The translations under genes were made by a program, and so were the position numbers. A DNA stretch of 64,000 bases from Thalassospira profundimaris (GTDB taxonomy: Bacteria; Pseudomonadota; Alphaproteobacteria; Rhodospirillales; Thalassospiraceae): assembly GCF_003326755.1 (NCBI RefSeq), contig NZ_JPWH01000008.1, positions 124,001 to 188,000 on the forward strand, written 5' to 3'. Positions 36,819 to 45,528 of this stretch are shown in pieces; positions within the stretch are counted from its first letter, which is position 1; each line of letters opens with the position of its first letter. The notes beneath the pieces are model-generated. The model saw only the letters and a list, made by a program, of their open reading frames with translations. It searched no databases and was not told the DNA's origin.

Positions 36819-39086
36819 TTATTCATCGGGCGGGCCGTCTGTCCTGTCGCGGGAAAGTTGGGCATCAGCCTTTTGAAAACCGTTTGTATCGTCAGGTGTT
36901 TTAGCACCGGCTGCCTGCTGCGTCGAGCCATTGCGCCCCAAAGGACTGCTGGCGGTTTTATCGGCGTTGCGCAGTTCGACCGTAAAACACGCCCCACCGT
37001 CTGGCCCCGGCTGGTTTTCGGCGCGAATGGTGCCGCCAAAACTGCGTAAAATGCCATAACAGATCGAAAGCCCCAGCCCCAACCCGTCACCAAACGGTTT
37101 GGTGGTAAAAAACGGGTCAAACAACTGGTGCATGGTTTGGTCGGAAATGCCGGAGCCGTTATCGCGCACTGTTACCAGAACACGGTCATTCTGGCTGGTG
37201 ACGCCAAGGTCAATGCGGGCATCATCCTGATCACGGCTGGCATCGGCGGCATTGGTCAGCAGATTGACAAAAACCTGTTCAAGCTGGGTTTCTTCGGCAA
37301 TGACACGCAATGTGGCATCGGGGCGGACAAAATGAATAACGGCATTGCCGATGCGCCCGGTTTCGCGCACCAGATCGATGGCCTTTTGCATGGCATGGGC
37401 CAGCTCAACCGGGCCGCTGTCATATTCGGGGCGTCGGGCAAAGGTTTTAAGGTGGTTGGTAATGCGGCCCATGCGTTCGGTCAGTTCGGCAATACGGCCC
37501 AGATTGCGTTCCACCGGTTCGGTCTGGCCGCGGGCAAAAAACTGGCGGGCATTGTCGGCATAGCTGCGAATGGCGGTCAGGGGCTGGTTAATTTCATGCG
37601 CAATCCCGGCGGACATTTGCCCCAATGCGGCCAGTTTCCCCGCCTGGATCAATTCGGCCTGGGCGGTGCGCAGGGCATCTTCGGTGCGCTGGCGTTCGGC
37701 AATTTCTTCGGCCAGGCGCACATTGGTATCCATCAAATCGGCGGTGCGCAGCTTGACCTGGTGTTCCAGTTCCCGTTGCGACCAGTCGCGAATTTCAAGC
37801 TGTTCGAGCATGGCCCGGCGACGCTGCAACATGGTGAAGATGGACCCCATGATGATGATGTGAATGGCCCCGGCAATAAAGGCGACCGCCAAAATCGACT
37901 GATCGAGAACGGTTTTGTCCGTAAGCAGGAAAATGCGCCAGCCCTGGCGGGGCAATGTGCTGCCGATGGTCAAATAACGCGTGATGGAGGGGGAAACCGG
38001 GTCGGTTTTTTGTCGGGTTTCGGCTGATGGCTCGGGGAAACCGGCAACCGAAGGGCGGATATTTTCCGTGCCGCGTTGTGCGGGCGGGGCTGTCGTGCCG
38101 TCATCCGCCGGGCGATCATCTTCGGGGATGGTCTCAATATTGGCTGGATTCTCGGGCGCGATGGCGGCAAGTTCGATGGTGGACATGACGCCGTCCTGCG
38201 GCCAGTCGCCTTTTGTCACCGGCATCGGGGTTAAGGGGTAATCACCATATTTCAGCGATTTCATCACATCGCTACGCTGACCATCAGGCAGGCCGCGCAA
38301 ATCGCGAAACCGCCATTCGGGGTGGGACGAAATAATGACAATGCCGTTTTCATCCTCGACCAGCACACTTTCCCCGCCGCGCGCCCAGCGTTTGACCAGG
38401 GTTTCAAGGTGGGTTTTGACCACCATCACTCCGGCAATGTCCCGGCCATTGATCAGGACCGGGTGGGAAATATAATAACCCGGCACGTTTGATGTGATGC
38501 CAAAAGCAAAATAATGCCCGGTATTGCCAGCCATGGCCTGCTTGAAATAGGGCCGAAAACCAAAATTGCGCCCGATAAACGAGGCCTTGCTGTTCCAGTT
38601 GCTTGCGGCAATCGTATCGCCGTTATTATTCATGAAATAAATGTCGGATGCGCCGCTGTCCGCCGCCAGCTTTTCAAGATAACGATTGACCTCGCTGGTA
38701 TCGGCTGCGGTCGGGTGATCCATTTCCGCAAGGGCGATGATGCGGCGGTCTGATGCCAGGGTGATCGGAAGATATTCATGTTCCTTGATCGCCCCTTGCA
38801 GATTGGACCGGTAAAGTTCCAGTTTATTGCGGCCTTCCTCTTCTAACGTGACGAGGCGGCTTTCGCGCCAGCCCTGCATGCTGATGAAAACCGTAACCGG
38901 CAATAGTAACAGCATGCCCACCAGCACAAATCGTGCAGTACGGCGGACGGATCGTGACGTTGTTAACATGCTGTCAGACGTTTCCCGGTTTGCTGAGGTG
39001 ATGCCATCACCGATGGAGGCTATTGTTTTATTGTCCTTATACGACGCCAGGCGCGTTTTTTCATCCCTGTTTGATGGCGGGGGCAT
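36819..39086 (-). CDS. dctB: C4-dicarboxylate sensor histidine kinase (DctB type), with long periplasmic insertion
   Basis: A 755-residue membrane kinase. Helix 1 (about 52-70) and helix 2 (about 396-420) flank a PAS-like periplasmic sensor, which includes RDIYF-like segments and GYYISHPV as in DctB. H497 lies in the H-box HEINQPLTAIRSYADNA; N608 region LLTNAADA and DNGSGI, GDGLGLGLSI form the ATP domain. Residues about 309-365 are a Pro/Glu/Thr-rich insertion absent from ordinary DctB (about 600-620 residues), and the C-terminal ~45 residues are also extra and polar. The first ATG (39086) has no clear ribosome-binding site; an ATG at 38969 is an equally likely start. Confidence 0.92.
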   Translation of the reverse strand: MPPPSNRDEKTRLASYKDNKTIASIGDGITSANRETSDSMLTTSRSVRRTARFVLVGMLLLLPVTVFISMQGWRESRLVTLEEEGRNKLELYRSNLQGAIKEHEYLPITLASDRRIIALAEMDHPTAADTSEVNRYLEKLAADSGASDIYFMNNNGDTIAASNWNSKASFIGRNFGFRPYFKQAMAGNTGHYFAFGITSNVPGYYISHPVLINGRDIAGVMVVKTHLETLVKRWARGGESVLVEDENGIVIISSHPEWRFRDLRGLPDGQRSDVMKSLKYGDYPLTPMPVTKGDWPQDGVMSTIELAAIAPENPANIETIPEDDRPADDGTTAPPAQRGTENIRPSVAGFPEPSAETRQKTDPVSPSITRYLTIGSTLPRQGWRIFLLTDKTVLDQSILAVAFIAGAIHIIIMGSIFTMLQRRRAMLEQLEIRDWSQRELEHQVKLRTADLMDTNVRLAEEIAERQRTEDALRTAQAELIQAGKLAALGQMSAGIAHEINQPLTAIRSYADNARQFFARGQTEPVERNLGRIAELTERMGRITNHLKTFARRPEYDSGPVELAHAMQKAIDLVRETGRIGNAVIHFVRPDATLRVIAEETQLEQVFVNLLTNAADASRDQDDARIDLGVTSQNDRVLVTVRDNGSGISDQTMHQLFDPFFTTKPFGDGLGLGLSICYGILRSFGGTIRAENQPGPDGGACFTVELRNADKTASSPLGRNGSTQQAAGAKTPDDTNGFQKADAQLSRDRTDGPPDE

Positions 39087-39179
39087 GGAACGGGCAGAAA
39101 GATTTTGTGCAGGGGCTGGTAATTGTTTGCGTCTGTTTTATAACAGGGGAAGCGGCCCTGTTTCGGCGGCCTGGCAAGC

Positions 39180-40220
39180 ATGCGGGTGATGATGACGGAC
39201 ACCACAATGACTGACACCGGCAAAAACCGGATCTGGGTGCTGGCCGATGATCGGGCGGGGAATGTCAACCAGGCCATCGGCATTGCCGAGGCAATGGCCT
39301 GCCCGTTTGAGCGGATTGATATCGCCTATGGCATGGCTGCACGTTTGCCAAATTTTGTGCGCCGCGCCTCGCTGATGGGGGTTGCGCCGCGATCGCGTGG
39401 CAGGCTGCATGCCCCCTGGCCGGATTTGGTGATTGCGGCGGGGCGACGTACCGCACCGGTGGCGCGCTGGATCAAAAAACAAAGTGGCGGCAAAACCCGG
39501 CTTTGCCAGATCATGCGGCCCGATGGCGGCGAGGGTGATTTTGATCTGATTGCCGTGCCCGCCCATGATGGTGTTGCCCCGGCAAATAATGTGCTGACCA
39601 TTCCCGGTGCGCCGCACCGCATTAGCGAGGCGCGACTGGTGCTGGAGGGCAAGGCCTGGCGGCAGCGGTTCAAGGACATGCCCGCACCCCGCATTGCCCT
39701 GATTATTGGCGGCAGCACGAAAAAAACGCGCTTTACTGCCGAGATGGCCCGCGAGGTCACACAAATGGCCCTTCATGCCGCCGGGCAAAGCGGCGGGTCC
39801 CTGCTGGTGACAACCAGCCGCCGGACCGGGCAGGAAAATGAAAGCCTGATTGCCGATTATCTGGAACAGGCTGATGTGCCGTTTCATTTGCATGGCTGGA
39901 ACAGTACCGGGGAAAATCCCTATTTCGGGTATCTGGCACTGGCCGATATTTTAATTGTGACGGGCGATTCCGTTTCCATGTGTTGCGAGGCCTGTGCCGC
40001 GCCGGGCGGTGTTTATATTTATGCCCCCGACGGCATTGCCGCCCCGCGCCATCGCCGGTTGCATCAAACCCTGCTGGACCGGGGATATGCCCGGCTTCTT
40101 GCCTATGGCGAGGCGGCGGGGAAGGCACAAATGCCCGACCAGATCGAGGCTTTTGCCCATCCCTCCCTGCAACCGGCACGCCTGGTTGCACAGCGGTGCT
40201 TGGCGCTGATTGGCGAGTAA
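39180..40220 (+). CDS. ELM1-like (DUF1022) protein
   Basis: A 346-residue protein of the family named after plant mitochondrial fission factor ELM1, with bacterial members of unknown function and a glycosyltransferase-like fold. Visible features: VLADDRAGNVNQAIGIAEAM at the N-terminus, PWPDLVIAAGRRTAPVARW near 80, LIIGGSTKKTRF near 172, and the conserved LIVTGDSVSMCCEACAAPGGVYIY near 255. Three closely spaced in-frame ATG codons (39180, 39189, 39192) make the exact start uncertain. Divergent from dctB. Confidence 0.85.
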   Translation: MRVMMTDTTMTDTGKNRIWVLADDRAGNVNQAIGIAEAMACPFERIDIAYGMAARLPNFVRRASLMGVAPRSRGRLHAPWPDLVIAAGRRTAPVARWIKKQSGGKTRLCQIMRPDGGEGDFDLIAVPAHDGVAPANNVLTIPGAPHRISEARLVLEGKAWRQRFKDMPAPRIALIIGGSTKKTRFTAEMAREVTQMALHAAGQSGGSLLVTTSRRTGQENESLIADYLEQADVPFHLHGWNSTGENPYFGYLALADILIVTGDSVSMCCEACAAPGGVYIYAPDGIAAPRHRRLHQTLLDRGYARLLAYGEAAGKAQMPDQIEAFAHPSLQPARLVAQRCLALIGE

Positions 40221-40354
40221 CCGGGTCTTGAATGACCAACAGTCTGGAATTAAATTCGCGGGCTTTGACATTGCATCATTTCCGAACCGGCATAGGTTTA
40301 CGGGTTGAAAGAGGCGGGCTTGAACCCGCATATCAACCAGCAAGGAGATGATGA

Positions 40355-41182
40355 ATGTACAATGTAAAGGCGAATGGCGCGGAAATTCCGGCTCTGGGTT
40401 TCGGAACCTTTCGGATGCCCGGCGAGGATGTGTTGCGCATTGTACCGCATGCCCTTGATATTGGTTTTCGCCACATTGACACCGCACAGGTTTATGGCAA
40501 CGAGGCCGAGGTCGGCACGGCGATTGACCAGTCACCAGTGGCGCGCGAAGACATTTTCCTGACCACCAAGGTCTGGGTGGATAAATTTCGCCATGATGAT
40601 TTTATTGCCTCGGTCGATGAAAGCCTGAAGAAGCTTAAAACCGATTATGTCGACCTGTTGCTGTTGCATTGGCCGAAACTGGACGTGCCGCTGGCCGAGC
40701 AGATCGGGGCCCTGAATGAGGTGCACAAGGCCGGTAAGGTACGCCATATCGGGGTGAGCAATTACAGCACCGCCCTGATGGCCGAAGCAGTTGAATTAAG
40801 CGATGCGCCGATTGTGACCAACCAGATCGAAGTGCATCCCTATATTGATCAGACAAAGGTGCTTGAGGCTGCGCGCAAAAACGGCATGTCCATTACCGCC
40901 TATTATGCAATGGCGGATGGTAAAGTGTTCGAGGATGCGGTTTTACAGGATCTTGCCAGCAAATATGGCAAATCGGTTGCGCAGCTTGTGTTGCGCTGGG
41001 TGATCCAGCATGACGGTGTGATCGCGCTTTCCAAAACTGTTGGTGAAAAGCGGGCGCTGGAGAATTTCGACATTTTCGATTTCGAGATTTCGGCGAACGA
41101 CATGCAGGCGATTTCCGCCCTGACCCAAAAAGATGGCCGTATTGTCAGCCCGGATGGCCTTGCCCCGGAATGGGATGATTAA
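40355..41182 (+). CDS. Aldo/keto reductase
   Basis: A 275-residue NADPH-dependent (beta/alpha)8-barrel reductase, similar to the 2,5-diketo-D-gluconate reductase/DkgA group. The AKR catalytic tetrad is complete: Asp42 and Tyr47 in IDTAQVYGNE, Lys72 in TTKVW and His105 in LLHWP. The NADP-binding C-terminal segment, VIALSKTVGEKRALENFDIFDFE, is also present. ATG 40355 follows AAGGAGATG. Physiological substrate unknown. Converges with the LysR gene. Confidence 0.94.
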   Translation: MYNVKANGAEIPALGFGTFRMPGEDVLRIVPHALDIGFRHIDTAQVYGNEAEVGTAIDQSPVAREDIFLTTKVWVDKFRHDDFIASVDESLKKLKTDYVDLLLLHWPKLDVPLAEQIGALNEVHKAGKVRHIGVSNYSTALMAEAVELSDAPIVTNQIEVHPYIDQTKVLEAARKNGMSITAYYAMADGKVFEDAVLQDLASKYGKSVAQLVLRWVIQHDGVIALSKTVGEKRALENFDIFDFEISANDMQAISALTQKDGRIVSPDGLAPEWDD

Positions 41183-41200
41183 GCCGATATGATGCCGGAT

Positions 41201-41239
41201 GGCCCCCGCAAGCGTGGCGTTCTCTGCGGTTGCGGGGCC
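41201..41239. terminator. Hairpin between the aldo/keto reductase and LysR genes
   Basis: GGCCCCCGCAA (41201-41211) pairs with TTGCGGGGCC (41230-41239) with one bulged C. The plus strand reaches a T-run (GTTTTTACG) a little later. Plausible weak bidirectional terminator. Confidence 0.5.
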
Positions 41240-41252
41240 GTCAGGTCCGTTT

Positions 41253-42137
41253 TTACGATGTCGGGATATTGCCTGATTCGAGCAGAATATCGCGAAATTC
41301 GCGAAAGGCGGGGGTGTTGTATCCCGGGCGGCTGGCAAGGTGGGTATCCACCGCCATCAGCGGATGAATTTTGACATCCCCCGTATGGCCCATAAGATCA
41401 AGCACGCTGCGCGGCATGATGCTGATGGCAGCCCCCGCCGCACTGCAGGCATACATGGCGTGATAGGACCCGACCTCCTGAATGGCAAGCTGTGCCTTGC
41501 GGGTGCCAAAGCCTGTCAACCATTCCTCGGCCAGCATACGATAGGTACAGCCCGGTGCAAAGGCGGCCAGCGCGTTGATGTCAATATCTTGGGCGTGGTC
41601 GATGTCGCGGTGGGTTTTGGGCAGCAGCACAACCAGTTCTTCGCGATAAACCGGGATTTTATCAATTTCACGATCACCCAGCCACCATTCGTCCGAAGGC
41701 ACGGCGATCAGGGCCGCATCAAGGCGGTGTTCTTCCAGCGCGGAAACAAGCTGCCGGGTGGGCGAGGTTGTCAGTTCCAGTTTTACCCGGGGCCACGCCC
41801 TGCTATAGGCGGCAAGCGGGCCGGGCAGGCGACTTGCCACCGTGCTTTCCATTGCGCCGATCCGCAGTGTGCCGACAGGTGTTGTGGGGTTCACGCGTTG
41901 TTGGGCTTCCTCGGCAAGGTTGAGAATGCGTTCGGCATAATCAAGAAAGGTGTGTCCCTCGGGCGTCAGGATCATCCGCTTCTTTTCGCGCAAAAACAGC
42001 GATGCACCAATTTCCGCTTCAAGCTGCTGAATGCGGGTGGTGACATTTGATGGCACGCGCCCCAGCAATTCCGCCGCACGGGTGATGCCCTGTTCCTTTG
42101 CCACCGTGCGAAACACCGACAGTGTCGTGATATCCAT
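41253..42137 (-). CDS. LysR-type transcriptional regulator
   Basis: A 294-residue regulator. The N-terminal winged helix has the usual LysR order (ITTLSVFRTVAKEQGITRAAELLGRVPSNVTTRIQQLE, split over 3-40), followed by the type 2 periplasmic-binding-fold effector domain from about residue 92. It is transcribed divergently from the nitronate monooxygenase gene over 132 bases that contain two inverted repeats of LysR type, so it probably controls that gene and itself. The effector is unknown. Confidence 0.93.
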   Translation of the reverse strand: MDITTLSVFRTVAKEQGITRAAELLGRVPSNVTTRIQQLEAEIGASLFLREKKRMILTPEGHTFLDYAERILNLAEEAQQRVNPTTPVGTLRIGAMESTVASRLPGPLAAYSRAWPRVKLELTTSPTRQLVSALEEHRLDAALIAVPSDEWWLGDREIDKIPVYREELVVLLPKTHRDIDHAQDIDINALAAFAPGCTYRMLAEEWLTGFGTRKAQLAIQEVGSYHAMYACSAAGAAISIMPRSVLDLMGHTGDVKIHPLMAVDTHLASRPGYNTPAFREFRDILLESGNIPTS

Positions 42138-42174
42138 TCAAACTTCTCCATTGCCGTCTTGCTGAAACTCATAT

Positions 42175-42191
42175 ATTCCCTATATAGGAAT
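42175..42191. promoter_or_regulatory. LysR operator candidate, promoter-proximal to the regulator
   Basis: ATTCC-N7-GGAAT, a dyad with the T-N11-A character typical of LysR recognition sites, 38-54 bases upstream of the LysR start codon. Confidence 0.5.
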
Positions 42192-42200
42192 GTAAATAAG

Positions 42201-42227
42201 TTTTAATTCATTATTTGAGAATTAAAA
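42201..42227. promoter_or_regulatory. Second inverted repeat in the LysR/monooxygenase intergenic region
   Basis: Perfect 9-bp arms TTTTAATTC and GAATTAAAA with a nine-base spacer, just upstream of the monooxygenase gene. It could be the activation site or a leader hairpin. Confidence 0.5.
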
Positions 42228-42269
42228 TATCAGACGGACATGCTGGTACGGTAAAAAGGCAGGAGAGTT

Positions 42270-43334
42270 GTGATGTTAAGCCAGTTGGAAATGGACACGC
42301 CGATCATTCAGGCACCGATGGCGGGCATTTCAACCCCTGCTTTGGCGGCAGCGGTATGCAATGCCGGGGCGCTGGGGTCCATCGGTGTCGGGGCCACCGA
42401 CGCCAGCGGGGCGGCAAAAATGATGGCGGATTTAAAAGGGCAAACCGACCGGGCCTTTAACGTGAATGTCTTTGCCCATGCTGCCCCAACGCCAGATCCG
42501 GCGCGGGATAAAGCGTGGCTTGATTTTCTGGCGCCGTATTTCGCCGATTTTGGCGCAAGCCCGCCAAAGTCGCTGGGTGTTATTTACAAAAGCATTCTTG
42601 AAGACGATGACATGGTGCGCCTGCTTGTGGCGGAGCGCCCGGCGGTGGTCAGTTTTCATTTTGGTCTGCCAGATCAGGACGTGATTTTGGCGTTAAAGCA
42701 GGCGGGAATCACGTTATTTGCCACTGCAACCAGCCCTGCCGAGGCACAAGAGGTCGAACGTGCCGGCATTGATGCCGTTATTGCCCAGGGGATCGAGGCG
42801 GGGGGCCATCGCGGCATGTTTGATCCCACCCAGCCCGATGATCAATTGGGGACCTTTGCCCTGGTTCGGTTGCTGGTGCGCCAGTGTAAAATACCGGTGA
42901 TTGCCGCCGGAGGCATCATGGATGGCGCGGGCATTGCGGCGGCCCTGAAACTGGGGGCGATGGCGGCACAACTGGGCACGGCCTTTGTTTCCTGCCCGGA
43001 AAGTGCGGCGGATGATGCTTACCGTGCCGCCCTGACGGGGGAGGCGGCCTTTCATACCCGGTTAACAACGTTAATATCGGGCCGACCGGCCCGGGCTCTG
43101 GCAAACCGCTTTACCGCGCTGGAAGATGCCGCCAAAGGGCAGGTATTGCCCGATTATCCCATTGCCTATGATGCGGGCAAAGCCCTGCATGGTTCGGCCA
43201 AAGCAAAGGGCGAATTTGGCTTTGGCGCGCAATGGGCCGGGCAGGGCGCGCCATTATCCCGCGCGATGCCAGCGGCGGAATTGGTAAAAACGCTGATGGC
43301 GGAAATGAAACAGGCCAGCGGCCAGGTTTTGTAA
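42270..43334 (+). CDS. Nitronate monooxygenase
   Basis: FMN-dependent TIM-barrel enzyme of 354 residues that oxidises nitronates such as propionate 3-nitronate. Family landmarks: TPIIQAPMAGISTPALAAAV (9-28), catalytic His179 in GIEAGGHRGMF, IPVIAAGGIMDGAGIAAALKLGA near 210-232, and the LGTAFVSCPES segment. ATG 42270 has GGAGAG just upstream. Probably regulated by the divergent LysR protein. It ends at a bidirectional terminator shared with hemN. Confidence 0.93.
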   Translation: MMLSQLEMDTPIIQAPMAGISTPALAAAVCNAGALGSIGVGATDASGAAKMMADLKGQTDRAFNVNVFAHAAPTPDPARDKAWLDFLAPYFADFGASPPKSLGVIYKSILEDDDMVRLLVAERPAVVSFHFGLPDQDVILALKQAGITLFATATSPAEAQEVERAGIDAVIAQGIEAGGHRGMFDPTQPDDQLGTFALVRLLVRQCKIPVIAAGGIMDGAGIAAALKLGAMAAQLGTAFVSCPESAADDAYRAALTGEAAFHTRLTTLISGRPARALANRFTALEDAAKGQVLPDYPIAYDAGKALHGSAKAKGEFGFGAQWAGQGAPLSRAMPAAELVKTLMAEMKQASGQVL

Positions 43335-43381
43335 GGCAGGGAAAGATCGCGGATATCCCTGCCGAGCAGGATCACGCAAAA

Positions 43382-43405
43382 GGGGCTGGCGAAATTGCCA
43401 GCCCC
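43382..43405. terminator. Bidirectional terminator between the monooxygenase gene and hemN
   Basis: Perfect 9-bp arms GGGGCTGGC and GCCAGCCCC with a six-base loop, flanked by AAAA and TTT, between two converging genes. Confidence 0.85.
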
Positions 43406-43439
43406 TTTGCGGCCAAACATCAGTTTATATGATTAACTG

Positions 43440-44792
43440 TTAAACCGCCTGTGAATGCCGTTTTTGCGAATGATCAAGGAAGGAATCAAACACGGCGCAA
43501 ACGGCACGGACCAGCGGGCGGCCCATATCGGTTACGGTGATGGTGTTGCAGCAGACTGTAACAATGCCATCGGCCGTCATTTGGCGAATGGTGTCCAGCT
43601 GGCTGGCAAAGCGGCTGACGGGGACGTCATGGTCGCGGCAGATTTCATCGAGATCGACCGAAAGATGGCACATCAATTCATTGATGATGTCACGCCGGAT
43701 GCGGTCCTCGTCGGTCACGGCGATGCCTTTTTCAATTGCCATCAGGCCATCTTCGACATTGCGTTTCCAGCGGCCCAGGGCCGGGTCGTTTTGTGCATAG
43801 CCCTGTGGCAGCGATGAAATGGCCGAGGGGCCCATGCCAATCAGGGCTTCGGCGCGATCCGTGGTGTAACCCTGGAAATTGCGGTGCAAATCCCCGGCCA
43901 GCATGGAAAGCGCCATTTCATCATCGGTGCGGGCAAAATGGTCCAGGCCGATGGCGACATAGCCATGTTCGGCCAGGCGGTTCTGTATGGCTTCATATTG
44001 GGCCCAGCGTTGGGCGGTGTCGGGCAGGGCCTCGGTCGGGATCAGGTTTTGGTGTTTTTTCATCCACGGCACATGGGCATAGCCAAATACCGATAAACGG
44101 TCGGGGTTTAGGGTAACGGTTTTATCAACCGTATCCATAACACCTTGCAGAGTCTGAAACGGCAGGCCATACATCAAATCGACATTGATGCCATTCATGC
44201 CGCGTTCGCGCAGATTGGCAACAACATCGGCCACCAGGTCAAACGATTGCACGCGGTTGACCGCGCGTTGCACGGTGTCGTTAAAATCCTGTACGCCAAT
44301 GCTGGACCGGGTAAAGCCGCAATCGCGCATCGCATCCATAAAATCGGGTTTTGCGGTGCGCGGGTCCATTTCAATGGCAATTTCGGCATCGGGCAGGATG
44401 TTAAAGCCCTGCCGGATGTCGTTCATGACAAGGCGCAGGTCATCGGCCTTAAGAATGGTCGGGCTGCCGCCGCCAAAATGGATATGCGCGACCGGATAGG
44501 TGCCGGGCAGGGCGGATAGCACATTTTTGATTTCCGCACGCAGCACATCGACATAGCTGCCAACCGGGCTGTAATGCTTGGTGATTTTGGTGTTGCAGCC
44601 GCAAAACCAGCACATTTCCTCGCAATAGGGGACATGGAAATACAGCGACAAAGGCTGTTTGGGGTCCAGTTCCGACAGCCAGCGGCGATAAACAACGCCA
44701 TTTACCGCCGGGCTGAAATGCGGCGCGGTCGGGTAGCTGGTATAGCGCGGCAGGCGCAAATCGTATTTCTGATGCAGGGCGGTGGAAATCAT
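43440..44792 (-). CDS. hemN: Oxygen-independent coproporphyrinogen III oxidase
   Basis: Radical SAM enzyme that converts coproporphyrinogen III to protoporphyrinogen IX without oxygen. The 450-residue protein has LPRYTSYPTAPHF (14-26), the [4Fe-4S] motif Cys57-x3-Cys61-x2-Cys64 with Cys66 after it (VPYCEEMCWFCGC), GGGSPTIL and the NVDLMYGLPFQT segment. The start ATG 44792 is preferred over ATG 44834 because the FNR-type box at 44853-44866, if it acts from about -41, puts transcription start near 44818, downstream of 44834. Expected to be induced by low oxygen. Confidence 0.95.
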   Translation of the reverse strand: MISTALHQKYDLRLPRYTSYPTAPHFSPAVNGVVYRRWLSELDPKQPLSLYFHVPYCEEMCWFCGCNTKITKHYSPVGSYVDVLRAEIKNVLSALPGTYPVAHIHFGGGSPTILKADDLRLVMNDIRQGFNILPDAEIAIEMDPRTAKPDFMDAMRDCGFTRSSIGVQDFNDTVQRAVNRVQSFDLVADVVANLRERGMNGINVDLMYGLPFQTLQGVMDTVDKTVTLNPDRLSVFGYAHVPWMKKHQNLIPTEALPDTAQRWAQYEAIQNRLAEHGYVAIGLDHFARTDDEMALSMLAGDLHRNFQGYTTDRAEALIGMGPSAISSLPQGYAQNDPALGRWKRNVEDGLMAIEKGIAVTDEDRIRRDIINELMCHLSVDLDEICRDHDVPVSRFASQLDTIRQMTADGIVTVCCNTITVTDMGRPLVRAVCAVFDSFLDHSQKRHSQAV

Positions 44793-44852
44793 GGCAAATC
44801 TGGCCTCATCAATGTGATGGGGCCTTTTTGGCATTATTCAAAATCCACCGCC

Positions 44853-44866
44853 TTGATATGCGTCAA
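44853..44866 (-). promoter_or_regulatory. FNR/Anr-type box upstream of hemN
   Basis: TTGAT-ATGC-GTCAA, a 14-base near-perfect match to the TTGAT-N4-ATCAA FNR-family consensus. It sits between the HIT gene stop and hemN. An AT-rich -10-like segment lies at about 44831-44836. Confidence 0.8.
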
Positions 44867-44874
44867 GCTGGTGT

Positions 44875-45303
44875 TTATGCGTGGCGAAAGGCGGAAATCA
44901 ATGCTGCACGCAGGGCCGCCAGGCGTTCATTTGCTTCGTCCTCGCTATAGGAAACCGCTTGTCCCACGCCCCAGATCGGGCCGGGCCAGGCGGCATCATC
45001 GGGGAAGCGCGCCACCACATGGCAATGCAGTTGCGGCACCATATTGCCCAGCATCGCGACATTGGTTTTGGTCGCGTTAAACAGGCGTTTGAGGATTTTG
45101 GAGGTTTCAGCACATTCAAACCCCAGTGTTTCGCGTTCCTGTGGGGTCAAATCATCATAATCAACCAGATCATTGCGACGCGGCACCAAAATCAGCCAGG
45201 GATAACGGGCATCATTCATCAACAAAATGCGCGACAGCGGGCCTTCGGTCACAAGGTCGGTATCGGCGGCCAGTTGGGGATGCAGGCGAAAGGCGTCATT
45301 CAT
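44875..45303 (-). CDS. HIT-family hydrolase
   Basis: A 142-residue nucleotide hydrolase or transferase of the histidine triad superfamily. The HIT motif reads Gln-Leu-His-Cys-His-Val-Val near residue 94 (VPQLHCHVVARFPDD), so the first His is Gln, as in many alphaproteobacterial members; the nucleophilic last His is kept. ATG 45303 has AAGGG eight bases upstream; an earlier frame start adds an unrelated leader. Substrate unknown, possibly dinucleoside polyphosphates. Confidence 0.88.
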   Translation of the reverse strand: MNDAFRLHPQLAADTDLVTEGPLSRILLMNDARYPWLILVPRRNDLVDYDDLTPQERETLGFECAETSKILKRLFNATKTNVAMLGNMVPQLHCHVVARFPDDAAWPGPIWGVGQAVSYSEDEANERLAALRAALISAFRHA

Positions 45304-45466
45304 GGCAGGGCCCTTGTATTGGTGAAACAAGTTTACGCTGCTTATAGCAATAAAAACGAACAATGTCGTGTTTGCGGCGCGGGATCGCGATGATGTTATC
45401 GGTTTCACTCTTGTTTTTTCTGAATGGAACAGGGCAGTGCGATATAACGTTTGTAAAATACCAGGT

Positions 45467-45488
45467 CGCAATGCCTTTAAGCATTGCG
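45467..45488. promoter_or_regulatory. Perfect 22-base palindrome upstream of ndh
   Basis: CGCAATGC-CTTTAA-GCATTGCG, a perfect 8-bp inverted repeat with a six-base spacer, 41-62 bases upstream of the ndh start codon. Possible operator or leader hairpin; no regulator can be named. Confidence 0.5.
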
Positions 45489-45528
45489 CAGCATCATGGG
45501 GTCGGGTCCGTGATGAAGGATTTTGAAA

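Noticed and set aside
35778-37049. Long plus-strand frame over dctD and dctB
   Set aside because: It is a shadow of two well-supported minus-strand genes with clear domains.
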